From positions 2,108,001-2,172,000 of the forward strand of contig JAHQRK010000007.1 of the NCBI GenBank assembly GCA_019828595.1: DNA of 64,000 nt, in the 5' to 3' direction. Below are positions 1-11,549 of this stretch, one piece after another; positions within the stretch are counted from its first letter, which is position 1, and every line of letters starts with the position of its first letter. The DNA comes from Aphanomyces cochlioides (lineage: Eukaryota; Oomycota; Saprolegniomycetes; Saprolegniales; Verrucalvaceae). A program made the position numbers and the translations under genes. The notes beneath the pieces were generated by a model. That model was not told the origin of the DNA. It worked only from the letters and a program-made list of their open reading frames with translations, and ran no database searches.

Positions 1-329
1 TGCTCCAGAATCAAATAACGTAGGGACCACATCCACTCCGTCAGCTCCCCTAATGGACGCCAAATAAGTTACACTGTTCGTTAGGATGCTGTGCAAAACT
101 TTAGTTTTTGATCATTCAGCCCGGGTGCTCTCTTGCGCTCTGCATTCGGCTATTTTGTTTTTGGCAATAGCTCCTTTTTCGGCTTCACTGAACAGTCTAC
201 AAGACGGTGTTCCTTGCCACAATACTAACACACTGGCTTCCTTTAAGCGCGTAAGTCTTTCAAGGTATTAAGCAATTCGCTTGTGGCGCATTTGGAAAAC
301 TCAACTATATCGCTTTTTTAAATTTTCAT
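1..329. other. No recognisable gene at window start
   Basis: A 61-codon open frame on the plus strand (86-271) has a hydrophobic start but no recognisable domain, and the window edge prevents judging context. I see no RNA gene or clear repeat here. It may belong to the flank of the retrotransposon relic that follows. Confidence 0.3.
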
Positions 330-1200
330 ATCGTGCTCAAGTTCCTGTCGTAATGATTCACGTAACCCTTCAGACCTGACCCGTTCCAACAAGGCCTTGA
401 CTGCAGCCTTTGGATGACGTTTGCCGTAATCCAGCGTGTGATTCTTAGTAAGGGTTTGCCAGTAATCGCGGATCCATCGGTCCATTCATTTTTCAACATC
501 CATTTCCTTTTCGTTCATTACTACTAATTTTTGTAGCAATATCAACGTATGGAGTGTGAACATGCAGGTTTTTTAATGTGAAATTTTGCTACAAACAATT
601 TCGCTTGAACTTCCATACACGCTCCTATAGGTCGACAGGCTATTGGAGTTTGGGTATCTTGCTAAATTCTCCAACACTTTGAATATACTCCATTTATTCC
701 TATGCAAATGATCTTCTCGCGTCGAGAGTATAGCCATTATACTTCAGAGCTTTGGGTACCGAATATCCGGGAGCTTGATATCCATGCTGCAATATCTGTG
801 GCTGGACACCAGTCTTTGATCTCTCCCCTCCAAAAGAGTTGTTCGTGTTAATATTTCCCACCGGATTTCCCATGTTTTCCTCAGACTGCTGATTAGTGGC
901 TTGTATTTTTGCAGGAACAACATTCATTCATTGCTGTTTTACTTCTTCGACTTGCTGCAATTGCTCATTGAAGGCTTGCTTTAAAATTTCTTGGCGCAGT
1001 ATCGTTTCCTCCTCCAGTCGTCTCAGTTGAAGCATCATTTGCTGCATAGCTTGCTCCATGGACCTTATTTTTGTATTTTCTGATTCTTGGGCCTGACTTA
1101 CAATTTATGAAGCCTCTTTCTTGATCATGTTCACATGCCGGTCACGTCTTTCTAACTCTATCTGATATTCTCGTAGTTGTCTCATCTGATTCATTTGTGG
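330..1200 (-). pseudogene. gag-like coiled-coil retrotransposon relic
   Basis: Reading the minus strand from an ATG at 1194, one frame runs to about 700. It encodes a Gln/Glu/Arg-rich coiled coil (pieces such as MNQMRQLREYQIELERRD and QLRRLEEETILRQEILKQAF) broken by at least two in-frame stops. Further on, near 500-330, another coding-like piece contains YWQTLTKNHTLDYGKRHPKA and ends EHDMKI-stop. Composition and decay suggest the gag-like region of an LTR element or another element-associated protein. The family is not certain. It lies opposite in strand to the Ty3/gypsy relic at 2,340, so it need not be part of the same element. There is no sign of function. Confidence 0.45.
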
Positions 1201-2339
1201 AGAGCTCGATGTATAGTGAAGATATAAGCTTGATTGACAGTCCTTGTCGCTTTATTATACACTTGGAATAACGATCGACCATACGAAGTTGACCGAACTC
1301 CAACAGTGTGTCCACGGGTTTCTCTAACAGAAATGCATCCTGCATGAGACCCAAATTTTGTCACACACCTTTTGCTGAACGCCACACAAAAATATATCAA
1401 GAACACAGAAAAGCATATGTTTTATATACCTTCCTTGACATCTTAATCTTGGGAAATTTCCCTTCAACATTATTACACTTGTATGATAAGTGCGCTTCGC
1501 GCACTTAACGTTTGCATGCCGTACAATCTTCCTCCAGGTTTTCTTTTGCAATGCCTGACCCTCACCCCACCGGTGAACCCCTTCGTGAAAGGGGTTTTAC
1601 AATTGTTAACAGTGCGTGCCCGCGCAAACTGCAAAACCCCCGAGGAGACCCTGTTAAGTGTGGAGTAGTACTAGTGTCATACTAGGGATACTTCCCAATC
1701 CCAATTTCCTCTTCCTTGTGCTGTTCAGGCTTCTTTTTGTGGACTTCAGCAGTTTTAATGTGTTGTTCACAAATAATTGTGTGTCATTCAGACGCCTAAA
1801 TGTTTTATTCAGAAATTTTGTTTATTATTAATTTCATTGTGTGTTGTTAATACAAACGTGTGTGACCGTCAGATTATTCTCTGTGTTTCTAATATATTTT
1901 TGTGTGGCATTCAGTAAAAGGTGTGTGACAATTTTGGGTCCTCATCCTGCATATGACATTGGAACTTTATAATCAGGAAGATACATTTTTTCCAGGATTG
2001 GGGCCATAAAAGCCTGCTCATTTGGATTAAATTGAAAATCGGCAAGGTTGTGGCAGCAATGACATTTTCTGGCTCGCCCGCGTTTACCATGTTCGGAGCT
2101 ACAGACGGTTGAGTGAGTACTTCGAAATACGGGTAAAAATTCCCTGAAGTCAAGGTGTTCATACTGATGTTATCATCTTTCGTTATCTTCTCCATATCGA
2201 AGTTTTGAATCTGAGTTTCTATTTGTAGAGTGTACTTCTGTGGTAAATTTACTATTGTGTCACTGGGACCTCGAATGGCATACTCTTCTTGAGAGCGGCT
2301 TCACGAAGTCAAGATAAATTGCAAACTGAAGCATATATT
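1201..2339. other. Intergenic DNA with a GC-rich hairpin; no clear gene
   Basis: The stretch is AT-rich except for a structured block at 1560-1645. There 1591-1640 can fold back (GGGGTTTT ... AAAACCCC) and overlaps a second stem at 1576-1596 (AACCCCTT ... AAGGGGTT). A related hairpin occurs at 21,295-21,362. A 94-codon minus frame (1911-2195) has a protein-like composition but nothing I recognise, and a shifted frame near 1950-2050 also looks coding-like, so it may be another element relic. Confidence 0.35.
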
Positions 2340-2475
2340 TCATAGAATATCTGTATATAGACGACTCCACTAGGTAGGCTGAGGATGAGCTTTGGATCTC
2401 CCCGAGTGGTTGTTGCGACGTGCCGAACATGTCGGATGAATCCATTCAAGTGTGAGTTTAAAACCCCGTCGGTTG

Positions 2476-2737
2476 TAGAGTGTGGTAAATCTATCCCAGC
2501 CGCTTGATTTCCCACGACCCCCAGTGCCTTGCAGACTTGATTGCCTTACAGCCACCGCAAAATGCTCACAATCTTCAACAATTTGTTTGCACGCTCAATT
2601 GGACGCGTCAGTCAATATCTCACTTTACAAACCTCGTGGCGCCGTTGAAGCTGCTGTTGGATGATATTTGCGATAGCGGACACTCGAACATAGGCCAAAT
2701 TAGCTCGCTAGGACCTTGTCTCGCATGGTTGAAGTGA
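2476..2737 (+). pseudogene. Ty3/gypsy RT-RNase H junction fragment
   Basis: The frame contains SHDPQCLADLIALQPPQNAH followed by a segment of the LQQFVCTLNWTRQSI type and APLKLLLDD. This matches the conserved link between reverse transcriptase and RNase H in gypsy elements, where a 'loc/al ... LQ.FLG..NW.R.FI..fa..aaPL..Ll' pattern is typical. The upstream RT part is only a trace with stops. Downstream, 3080-3130 retains a GEDNVxGDPFSRWG-like RNase H end once a stop is allowed. Confidence 0.65.
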
Positions 2738-3221
2738 GGACCACATTCAGCTTGCAAAGACGCTTTGAAGAAGATGGTGACGCTTGTTCATCCTGATGCC
2801 AACAAATAATTATGCCTCTAAACGGACGCCAGCCGAGATCATTTGGGCGCTGTGCTGACTGACTCAAATTGCCGTGGATCAAATTGATTTACCTGTCGAT
2901 TGTCAATACAATCTTATAAACGGCTGGATTATTTGCTACATCGTCCCGGTGGTTTCGCCATGTTTTTAGATCAGTTCAGTTTCATTTTTAGAATAGATCC
3001 GCAAGCCTCACAGCCTCGATTCCTCGTTGACATGCCGTGGTCGGTCGTTTTATCAATTACGTCGTTCGCTACATCAATGGAGAAGATAATGTCTAGGGAG
3101 ACCCTTTTTCACGCTGGGGAAGTTGTCAACGTGCTATACATGCCGCTGTGTGCAAGTATGTCACGCGCATCAAGCGCCTTGTTCGACCACCGTTGCCAGT
3201 GGTTTCATCCATTAGTGATGC

Positions 3222-3569
3222 ATGTTAGTGCCTGATATGAAGAAAATTCAATCGGCACAAATGGAATGGCCTCGAGTTATTTCAAAATTGAAGGATCAAC
3301 TAATTCCTGATGGTTATGGTGTCCTTAAAGTTGATGGGAAAATTTGGATCCCCAATGGGGTGCTCGATCTTCAACTACCCTTGTTGGTTATTGCACATGC
3401 AGGAACAGTGTGTCATTATGGCTGCCTGGCAACGGCACAAGCGTTAGGCGTAGTATTTGTGTGGCATGGTATGGACGCTGACTGTTTTTTGTCGCCAACT
3501 CTCTACATTGTTTGTGTTTGGATTGTGAAATGGTTCCGAGACCAGTGGGAGAAACGTTCATACTGTTGA
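3222..3569 (+). pseudogene. Ty3/gypsy integrase N-terminal fragment
   Basis: The 115-codon frame contains VDGKIWIPNGVLDLQLPLLV then AHAGTVCHYGCLATAQAL, the usual start of a gypsy integrase, where His and Cys residues form an HHCC zinc-binding domain. The Cys pair near the end (YIVCVWIV) fits poorly, which indicates decay. The frame is lost at 3569, and integrase-core pieces continue in shifted frames to about 4040. Confidence 0.7.
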
Positions 3570-4040
3570 GCCCAATCAATTTTTATGGCGGTGTAGAGAG
3601 GATATGTGCATGTGATAGTCGACGATGCTTCAAGATATTGTCAACTCACGTGGCATGACGGTTGTAAGGCGTTTGATGCAGTCGAAGCTTTTCAATTATA
3701 GTTTGCAGCGTTTGGTATTGTGCCTGTTTGGATGTCTGACCAAGGTCCGCATTACAAAATGAGATCATGAAAGAATTGCGTCGATTGTATGGGCCAGCAC
3801 ATTTTCTCGCCAGCTTATTGCCCATGGGTCAATAGGACCGTATAGGTCATGATGTGTTCTATCAGAAGAACCCTTAAGACCATGCCAGTCGAGCTCCGTT
3901 TACCATCAACACTACCACGAACAACGATACCACGAACAAGCCAAGTCCTTGCTCTCAATTGTACAACATGCGGTGAATCATACTCCTCGCGCTAAAAATG
4001 GCGGTGTTGCACCAATTACTGCGATGACACTGGAGCGTTC

Positions 4041-4450
4041 CTGAAAACACATTTTGCTCCCGCAATACACATATTTTTATAAATTTTGAAAAAATGTTCA
4101 CGCACAAACGCTAAATTTGTCGTCAGAGGAGCCACGAGTGTAATTAACATTTGAACAAATCACAAATCTGGTCACGTCACGTCAGCCAGCCATGCTGAAG
4201 AGGAAGTACGCGGCCGCGGTGAAGGCTGGCCGTGGTAGTGGATTCACTCGCACTGAAGTTGACTCCTTGTTGGAGATACTAGATGAGGCACTTCCCTTGT
4301 GCACAACCGAGTGGGAAAGCGTGCTTCGATTGCACGAGTTATGACTATTTACACATTTTGTGATTTGTGTTTCAGAACGCATTTGCACTGTAATACACAA
4401 AATCCTTTAAAAAAATACGAAATTGTGCACAACACAAATTGTGCTTTCAG
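4041..4450. mobile_element. Small inverted-repeat insertion nested in the gypsy relic
   Basis: Integrase-like sequence stops near 4040 and resumes near 4452. The intervening piece begins CTGAAAACACATTTTG and ends with the inverse of CTGAAAGCACAATTTG, so the ends form an imperfect terminal inverted repeat of about 16 bp. Repeated TACACA(A)-type motifs lie inside both ends. It carries the gene fragment at 4192-4344. Target-site duplication is not clear. It is best read as a non-autonomous DNA transposon with a captured gene scrap. Confidence 0.5.
4192..4344 (+). pseudogene. Fragment of an oomycete-type GRGxGF/EVDSLLE protein
   Basis: A 50-codon frame starts at an ATG (4192) and reads KAGRGSGFTRTEVDSLLE followed by EALPLCTTEWESVLRLHE. 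This pattern resembles a widespread oomycete family with a Myb/SANT-like N-terminal motif (I associate it with DUF6818, from memory). It stops at a TGA exactly where the family would normally continue. It lies between the inverted ends of the nested insertion, so it was probably captured and truncated. Confidence 0.5.
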
Positions 4451-4826
4451 GGACCTCCCACTATTATCTGCTTAAAATGCGCTTAGCGCGTACAAGCGTG
4501 ACGATGGAATTCTTGAAATCTTGGACGATACGTTTTTAAAGTGGCGTCAGGGTGTGTGCAGCGAACTTGCTAATGCTCGCGACAAATTACATAGTTGATT
4601 GGCAAATGTGGAGTCGATCAAACGTGCAAAGGCGTGGGCAAGACGGAATAGTATATCGAACATTCGAAGTGTCTATTTTGAAATGGGTGATTTCGTCTTG
4701 GTGGGAAAGGCACCTCGTGGCATTGGTAATAAACTTGCAGTCACTTGGCTAGCACCCGACGTAAAATTCGCTCACCCTCTGACTGGGTATTGATGTACAA
4801 ATGTAGAAGGCCTTCGCAATGACGCC

Positions 4827-5132
4827 GTGAGACAGCATCACGTCAGTCGTATGAAGCATTATGCTGCCAACGACGCTGCTTTGACTCAGGATTTGGTTGA
4901 TCACTTTGCCTTCGTCGACGTTGGTCACGAAGTGGAAGAAATTATTGATTGCAAATTTCATAGCACGACGAAACAGTGGATGCTCCTTGTTAAATGGCCC
5001 GGGCTAGAAGATAGTGAAACATCATGGGAGCCTGTATCTACATTGCTGAAAGATGTATTATTCATTCGATTCCAAATTGGACTGGGCTGTCGAATCGAAT
5101 CGACTTGCCAGAATCGACTAACAATCGACTAG
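4827..5132 (+). pseudogene. Integrase C-terminal tail with chromodomain
   Basis: A 101-codon frame begins in the integrase tail (RQHHVSRMKHYA) and then contains a chromodomain: VEEIIDCKFHS, then WMLLVKWPGLEDSETSWEP and VSTLLKDV. The aromatic/Trp pattern (Val-x-Trp-Pro-Gly ... Glu-x-Ser-Trp-Glu-Pro) is the classic chromodomain core. In chromoviruses this domain guides integration to particular chromatin. The domain itself looks intact, although the rest of pol is decayed. Confidence 0.8.
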
Positions 5133-5939
5133 CCAATCATTTATCAGTATTTTCCATATTTTTACCAATCAAATCACCTGAATTTTGTGACTTGGGGAAG
5201 GGCCATGGGGAAAGTCCATGATGGACGCTGACTCGCGAGAGATACGCGCGGCGTCTTGACGCTTTATAGCGAGATAGTAGCTGGCGTAGAAATCATGCGT
5301 GGCGGTATTCTGGGATGAAGATGGGGACAAAGATTCTATTTCATTGGCTGCCAGATTCGAAAACAGTGATTACGTAATCAGAAATACTCGTCTCTTATTG
5401 GTGTTCCGACGTTTTGCCCGACCGGTTTGGCTTACCTTTCACAATTTCGGAACAAAACACAATACTATTGTACTGAACAAATTGACCAACGTTCCACGCT
5501 TATTCTAGGATTACTCCTAAACTATTCAAATTCAGGGCACGCTGTTTACACTCGTAAATAGCTCTAAACAAATCCTATTAAAAAGTTCCTAGCACGATTT
5601 CGGAGGTGCAATTTGGGTTGACATACATTTATTTTAAGAAAAGAGTGATGAAGTTGCGAGAATTCCCTGACGGAGGAAGTAATACAATAGGAATGTATTC
5701 GTAGCAAACTCTTCTGAGCTTCAAGAATTGTCATTGTAGCAATCATTTCGGAACGGAGTTAGTAACTCAAATAACTCATTTGATTTAAGATTTTGTAAGT
5801 TAACTAGGAATTTTGTGCATGACATATTATATCATGCACAACTTGAAATATTATTTCAAGTTTCCAGCGTTGGCAAATTCAAAGACGTTCTCATTTCTTT
5901 TCAATACCTCATATTGTGAGATTCTTTCTAAAGATGGGT
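5133..5939. other. AT-rich intergenic DNA, no supported gene
   Basis: A 69-codon plus frame (5299-5508) has no recognisable motif. Several copies of CCAATCA and ATCGA-type words occur, which are also common in the dispersed repeat that starts near 5940. No RNA gene is visible. Confidence 0.3.
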
Positions 5940-6440
5940 TGGAAATGTATCGATTTTTAAATCGATTTTCCAATCTCGCAGCCAATCAGAATCGAGTATT
6001 TAACTAATTCACGCCAAACACACCCCAACACATCCTAACACACATGCAATTAATTTGGCCAATATTCAGTTTAACTTGGCTTCAGTATGGTCAAATCGAT
6101 TTGTAAATGCATTTGAATTTTGGTCAAAAATACAAATTTGACTGAAATTGACGATATTTAGGATCGTGTGTAAGGATTTTGGCTAACTCAAATATTCAAT
6201 TCATACGTTATGCGCTCTAATCATTCAATTCGCATGTCTTGAAATCACACTTTGCATTTTCTTTACAGTGGGGGACAACATCAAGAACCGAATTTTGTCA
6301 AAATGTCTTCTATAAAATGTATTGTTGATTTGATTTCCAGACCCCGTTCAATCGAATCACGCCGGCGGATCGATTCACCAATCGACGCCATTGGCTAATA
6401 AATATTTTGGGCGATTGTGATTGGCTGAATAAAATTTTAA
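5940..6440 (+). repeat. Dispersed AT-rich repeat, copy 1
   Basis: The block contains ATGTATCGATTTTTAAATCG, then AGCCAATCAGAATCGAGTAT, then a run of CACAC-rich sequence and GGTCAAAAATACAAATTT. The same ordered words occur at about 30,500-30,715 (plus) and reversed at about 38,748-38,970. I therefore read it as a dispersed non-coding repeat, possibly a non-autonomous transposon. The ends are not resolved. Confidence 0.6.
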
Positions 6441-6786
6441 AGAAAGTACAGTTCCCATGAGAGAAAGTACTGTTCTAATTTTCATTCATCGAATGTATTG
6501 GCGCGATTGGAGATTGATACAAAAAACGAATCCAAATTGGGAAATTTCTAGCGAATCCACAATACTTTCAGGCACTTTTCTCCATATTATTTTAAGCACT
6601 TCCAGATCTTGCTGTGCATATTCTTCTTCTCCTTTCAAAGTCAGTAACCTTTGAGAAATTGGCTCTAAAAGATAAGAATGACAGTAAAAACTCATTGTCT
6701 TATAAAATACTAGTAGCCTTTATCAATTTTATATCATTTGTGTATGTCAATAAGCAAAATTTCCGTGTAAAAGCTGGATGTCACTT

Positions 6787-7190
6787 TGATGGCTGCCGGG
6801 TAAACACAAGTGAAAGCGATGATTGTTGGTGGCAAGATTGACAAACAGAGTACGCGGCGAAGTTGCCAAGGCACGTCAAAGATCCCTCACAATCAAAGAG
6901 CGTTGGGACATAGTGCTGATATTCTCAATTTCACTCAAACCCTTACAATCTTTTTTCGGTTTCCGATTCGGTCCTCGATGATGTCCTCCACTGTTAATAC
7001 AAATATGGTTTCTTCACCCAGCACGAATACAAGCTATGGAAGCACCGCGGAATGAAAGTCAACGTTCAAAACATTGACTGCTTGCTCGGGCTCATGCGCC
7101 GAGTCGAAGCAAACACGTGGCGCTTGCAAATTGCGGAGGCACGTCTTCATCGAGTGGAGTCAACCAGACATTCCGAAAATATAATTGAGA
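6787..7190 (+). pseudogene. Probable transposase N-terminal remnant
   Basis: A plus-strand frame reads VAKARQRSLTIKERWDIVL, like the helix-turn-helix start of a transposase. After a gap that could be an intron it is followed by FFTQHEYKLWKHRGMKVNVQ and NIDCLLGLMRRVEANTWRLQ. Both pieces look like real protein, but I cannot name the family. No downstream catalytic domain on this strand is seen before the hAT relic begins. Confidence 0.3.
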
Positions 7191-7282
7191 ATATATTTAT
7201 TCAACAAAAAGAATTGTGTTAGTTATTCAAAACATACAAAGAATGGAATAATATATTCTATCTGTCTGCAAAAAAGAATTAT

Positions 7283-8714
7283 TTATTCTTCCAAAACCGA
7301 ATTATTCTCTTGATTCTCTCGAAGCAGCTTCTCGATGTCCATAACACCCCAAAATTCCGAATTGACGCAGAAATTCGAAATTATGAGAAAGAATCCTGCC
7401 TCATCGAGCTCCCAGGGCATGCTTGGCGCGGGAGAAAAAACGTTCACAAAGGTTTGAGGTGGGCAACAGAAACTCCAAATCGTGGTACCCATGGCCTTGA
7501 CTTCGCTTTTGTTGCTTCGAAGACCGCTCGAAGTAGCTAAGATCTTTCGAGAAGTCTTCATCATCGTACATAGAACTATCAGGATCGCGTAGATGCTCGA
7601 CGCTTGCACGTTCGGCCTGGGTCAAGCTTAAAATGTCGCCGAGTTGCACTTTCAAAATCGCATCGCATTTTCAAATTCGGGACATTGAACAATCTCGCTA
7701 TTGGGCGAAGTTTTCTGGCCCATGATTGGAAAATCCTGAACAACCAGGTCAAACGCAATGCGCACATCCCTCATGCCTGTGCAGACTTTCTGGAGACCTT
7801 TCGTAATAGCGTCAAGCTTAGAGAGAATTCCATTAACTCTAGAATCTCACGCTCCTGTCGTAAACTAAGGAGGCCCGTATCCACATCGATTTCTTGCAAA
7901 GGACGTAGGAAATCTTTAATCAACACATATCGCGGGGCCGTTTGAAACGTTGAGCTCTAACGTGTCATATTTCGAGTCTTTGCTATCAAATGAGTAAACT
8001 TTCGTAGCTTTGCAGGAGGAACAGAGTACGGGACTTGACCATAATACTATTAACCATGCCAAGTACGCGACTGTAGTCCTCCAAAATGAGATTTACACCC
8101 AAATTTAAACGATTGCTAGCACATCCAATCAACGTTACACCACAAAGCCGAAAAAATGCCAAATTTGTGGAGCAGTTATCGCCAATCACAGCAGCTACAG
8201 TAGTCCAATCTTCTCAATACTGTGCTAAAACATATTGAAGTCTTTGCGTGCACAAGCCGTCTGGGATCCATTTTCGTTCGTCGGAGAGAATGCCAGCACA
8301 CAATAATATCCGGATATTTCCCGGATACATTTAAATTATCCGGACGACTTTTTCGTTTTTCTTGGACAATGGAAATGTAGCAAAAATAGCAACCCAGTGA
8401 GTCGATTGGGCACCCCATCCTTCAAAAACCAAGGCAAATTTAGATGGCAGTTGAGCAGCAATTTTCTTCTCGACCATTATACATGTAGTTGTTAAGCGCA
8501 AGTATTTTGTAAACGTGTCTTCACCAAAGGGTTCCAGGGAAGTGAACTTTCTCACAAATTTATCCCCCCACAGCGAAAATGGGTGCAAGCAACAACAAAT
8601 CGACTCCATCCAACCATAAAGATACTTTACTTTGGTTGATACCCAGTGTTTTGATAACAAAGACTTGTTGGCTTCCCTGTCCTTCACAAGATTGACATAC
8701 ACACTGTGTTTCAC
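7283..8714 (-). pseudogene. Decayed hAT-family transposase
   Basis: Minus-strand fragments occur in the correct order for a hAT transposase, broken by stops and frameshifts. An N-terminal/core part lies at 8714-8331 (KKIAAQLPSKFALVFEGW then STHWVAIFATF). A central piece at 8189-7986 reads GDNCSTNLAFF then GCASNRLNLGVN, matching the conserved 'DN..N' and 'CasHrlnLa' region. A C-terminal dimerisation piece lies near 7560-7290 (LLPTSNLCERFFSRAKHAL then a phenylalanine-rich tail ending EFW). The order and motifs support hAT with good confidence. It is non-functional. AT-rich GAATAATTT words at 7180-7310 and 9040-9130 lie on both sides and may be subterminal repeats. Confidence 0.7.
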
Positions 8715-8906
8715 CGTATTTTGTGCACAAAAGTTAGTGTAGCCATTGCCTGTAACAGTAATTTGGGTGGGGCAGGCACGACATACCGAGGTTGGAATCC
8801 CTGGACTTTATCGATCGAAGTACTGCATTGCAAGCTCTTTTCCCTTCAGCCAGGGGACAGCAGAGTTGATCATAATGAACAAGTGACGTGCGTATTGACA
8901 ATTTGA

Positions 8907-10680
8907 CACTGATATCTTCTTATACCTATGCAGCTAGGATGTTCTGGGATGCATCAGGATGCTACGGAGCTCCAAGGATCTCTCAAGTTGTTGTCGTATC
9001 ATTTGAAGCGATTTGTTGAAGAAGCTTCAACATGTCAAAATTGAATAAATACAATAATTTATTTTCGCCGATTCGAATAGAATATTTTATTTGTTTGCCG
9101 AAAAAATAGAATAATTTATTTTGTATGATTTAAGAATTGAACATTGAATTTTCGAAAACATTGTCGATTTGGTATAAATTTCCACTTCCTGCACAATCGA
9201 TCACGCATCTGATTGGATAAAAATATAATATAAATTGATTTGATTGATCAATTATAAACAACAATGTCGAGACACCTCTGAACCATCATCGATCATGCTC
9301 CTTTGTCCACGCTCGTCCGCTCATGCAGACAGACGAGATGATTCAAATAATTCTTAAGAAAGCCGCGAGGAGCGTGTGATGCAAGATACGGCTGTTTTGA
9401 CTGAGCAAAATGCTCACTAACTTCTCAGCATGTACGATTTCACAAATCCTGGATGAAATAGTGGGTTAAAATCGACACGCATTAGATTTTGCTCGCCACA
9501 ACGATGAATAATGCTTGAAATTGATGATAAGTAATAGTTGAGCTAGGACGGACCCGCTTTAAAGAAGCTTATCGCCATATTTTCCCTCTGGCGCGGTTCA
9601 AGGAGTCATTGTGGTGAAATTGAGAAACCACGCAAAAAATAGAAATTTACAGCAAAAACACAATAATTCCTTTGCAAATAATTTTATGGAACTTGGACAA
9701 ATTGACTCTTAGAAGGAAATTGTGGGAGCAATAAAACGCATATGAAAATGATATATAACTTACAAGTAAATCAGTGAAACTGCATTGACTTTGAACTCGC
9801 GATGCGTAAAGTCCTCTTCAAAGTGCCTTCTTTCGAGACAAACTACGTGTGACTGTCATAGATAATAAATGAGATCAAGGAGCTTCTAACAATATCGTTA
9901 AGGGAGACTTGGCTGTGCTATCATGTTTTGCATGGTAACTAAAGACATCTGAAAACCCTAGCGAGCGTGTTTGCTCTGTGAATTATCGCAACTTGCACTG
10001 AATAGTTTATAGGGCCCGAGTGAACAGAGAATTTTTCTTAGCAAGCAGACACAGAAACACACAAAAGCACAAGTAGATGATTTCATCTCGACTATGTAGC
10101 TTAGGACTCGGCGACTTCTATTAGATTGATCGTTTAGAGGAGAGGCAAGATCTGGATGTCGCACACGCATCTAAGATAAGCAATAGTTTAGTGTGTTAAA
10201 TAGACACTAAAACGGCAAAGAATAATGTAGCACAAGAGTGTTTGCACGTCGATTACATGTGTACGCGACCGTCGCTGAAACACAAATTCGTGAGGGCTGG
10301 AATTGCGTGTCTTGTCAGTCGCGGTGTTCTTTTGGATTATCCACGGAGTGGTGCTTGATTCGTCAATGGCGTTGCCCAGATCAAAGCTGGGCGTTTTCAG
10401 CTTCAAATGTGATTTATTTTATATCGAAAGACTTACGGCTCACTCCAACTGTATAAACATAAGTCGAGACTCCAAGCTCGAGGGGTTCGCTTCACAAGAA
10501 CAGTGTTTCTCTAATGCAGAGCTATCTTTTGGACACTTTCTCTAGGAAAAGACGTCGAATGTTAAAACACTATAAATTGATATTGTGGGATTCTGTCCCA
10601 CAAATTTTGCAGAAATGATGTGAGCTCTTGGAAGTGTATGAAAGAGATTGAAGGAAATTTTTTGATTTTCTTGAGAATTT
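8907..10680. other. Long AT-rich intergenic stretch
   Basis: No coding frame longer than about 80 codons here has recognisable motifs, and none has convincing composition. There is no tRNA-like cloverleaf that I can see. The start (9040-9130) has repeated AATAATTTATTTT words near the hAT relic. The rest looks unconstrained. Confidence 0.35.
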
Positions 10681-10704
10681 GGGACAATTTGTCCCACAAA
10701 TGCT

Positions 10705-10926
10705 CTAAAACTCGATAAAATAGCCCACAAATTCCGGAGAATATCGATTTGCAAGATCGATGACATATTCACCCAGTCCTTTCACAATCGGACATCCGTG
10801 TTTGCGCGGTCTTGTCACCATAGCATTTTGGACTGTATTCATTTGTTGATAGACTCTTTTCATGTGATCTTCTTCTACACATGCAATCGAGCTGCTCGAC
10901 TTCTCTGTCGACGGGGGAGACAGCAT
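10705..10926 (-). pseudogene. Unidentified coding-like remnant
   Basis: The minus frame contains VEEDHMKRVYQQMNTVQNAM then KHGCPIVKGLGEYVIDLANR and ends EFVGYFIEF. The composition is protein-like and unlike random AT-rich DNA, but I do not recognise the family. Overlapping plus-strand frames (10,881-11,177) also look partly coding-like, so strand is not certain. It could be part of the neighbouring transposon relics. Confidence 0.25.
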
Positions 10927-11549
10927 GGGACAAAGTACAACTCAAACCAATCGTGAACAGCTTGTTGGAGGAATCCTTTATCTCAGTGCTGCAAACCATT
11001 CGATACGAGAGCGCATTGTCGTTGGAGTCTGACATTATGGACCAGAAAAAGGGGCAAAGCAACTTTTCGAAGCAAGGGACACCAGAAATCAAGCTAAAGA
11101 CGAGAGCAACACCTCGGCTGTCGGATGTAGTCACTCAACTAACCAAATCACGCAGGGAGGAAGAAGACGATAAATAACGCGACGCGCACCATCCTGCCAC
11201 TGCCTGAGTGGCTGTGGCTGATTGCACTTCTTGTCCACTGCTTTGCCTTGGTCATTCTGGAGCTTCAAAATGACATTTGAATAAATGCGTGAATTCATAG
11301 TAGATTTGCATTTCAAAACAACGAGATGGCTGCGATCGCCTTCGTCGCTTGTTGTCGCAACTACTTGTTTCCGAGTTTTCTACTCCATAGAAGAGGAAAT
11401 TGTATCTTGAATTTGATATTGTGGATTCCATTACACCAGGACAATGATTGCATGTTACTACTCCGGTCCGCAATATTTGTCATAGTAGCTTTATAATTGG
11501 CGGGATTTTTCTAATTGCTGACGAATTTTTAATTTGATTGGCTGCCTAA

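Larger units (their letters stand above)
2340..5132 (+). mobile_element. Decayed Ty3/gypsy (chromovirus-type) retrotransposon
   Basis: Fragments appear in the order of a Ty3/gypsy pol gene on the plus strand: the end of reverse transcriptase and start of RNase H (2340-2740), the end of RNase H (about 3060-3140), the integrase zinc-binding region (3222-3570), degraded integrase core (3570-4040), then integrase tail and chromodomain (4452-5132). Many stops and frameshifts interrupt it. A separate insertion sits at about 4041-4450. I could not find LTRs. The order of domains and the chromodomain point to a chromovirus-type gypsy element. It is clearly non-functional. Confidence 0.75.
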
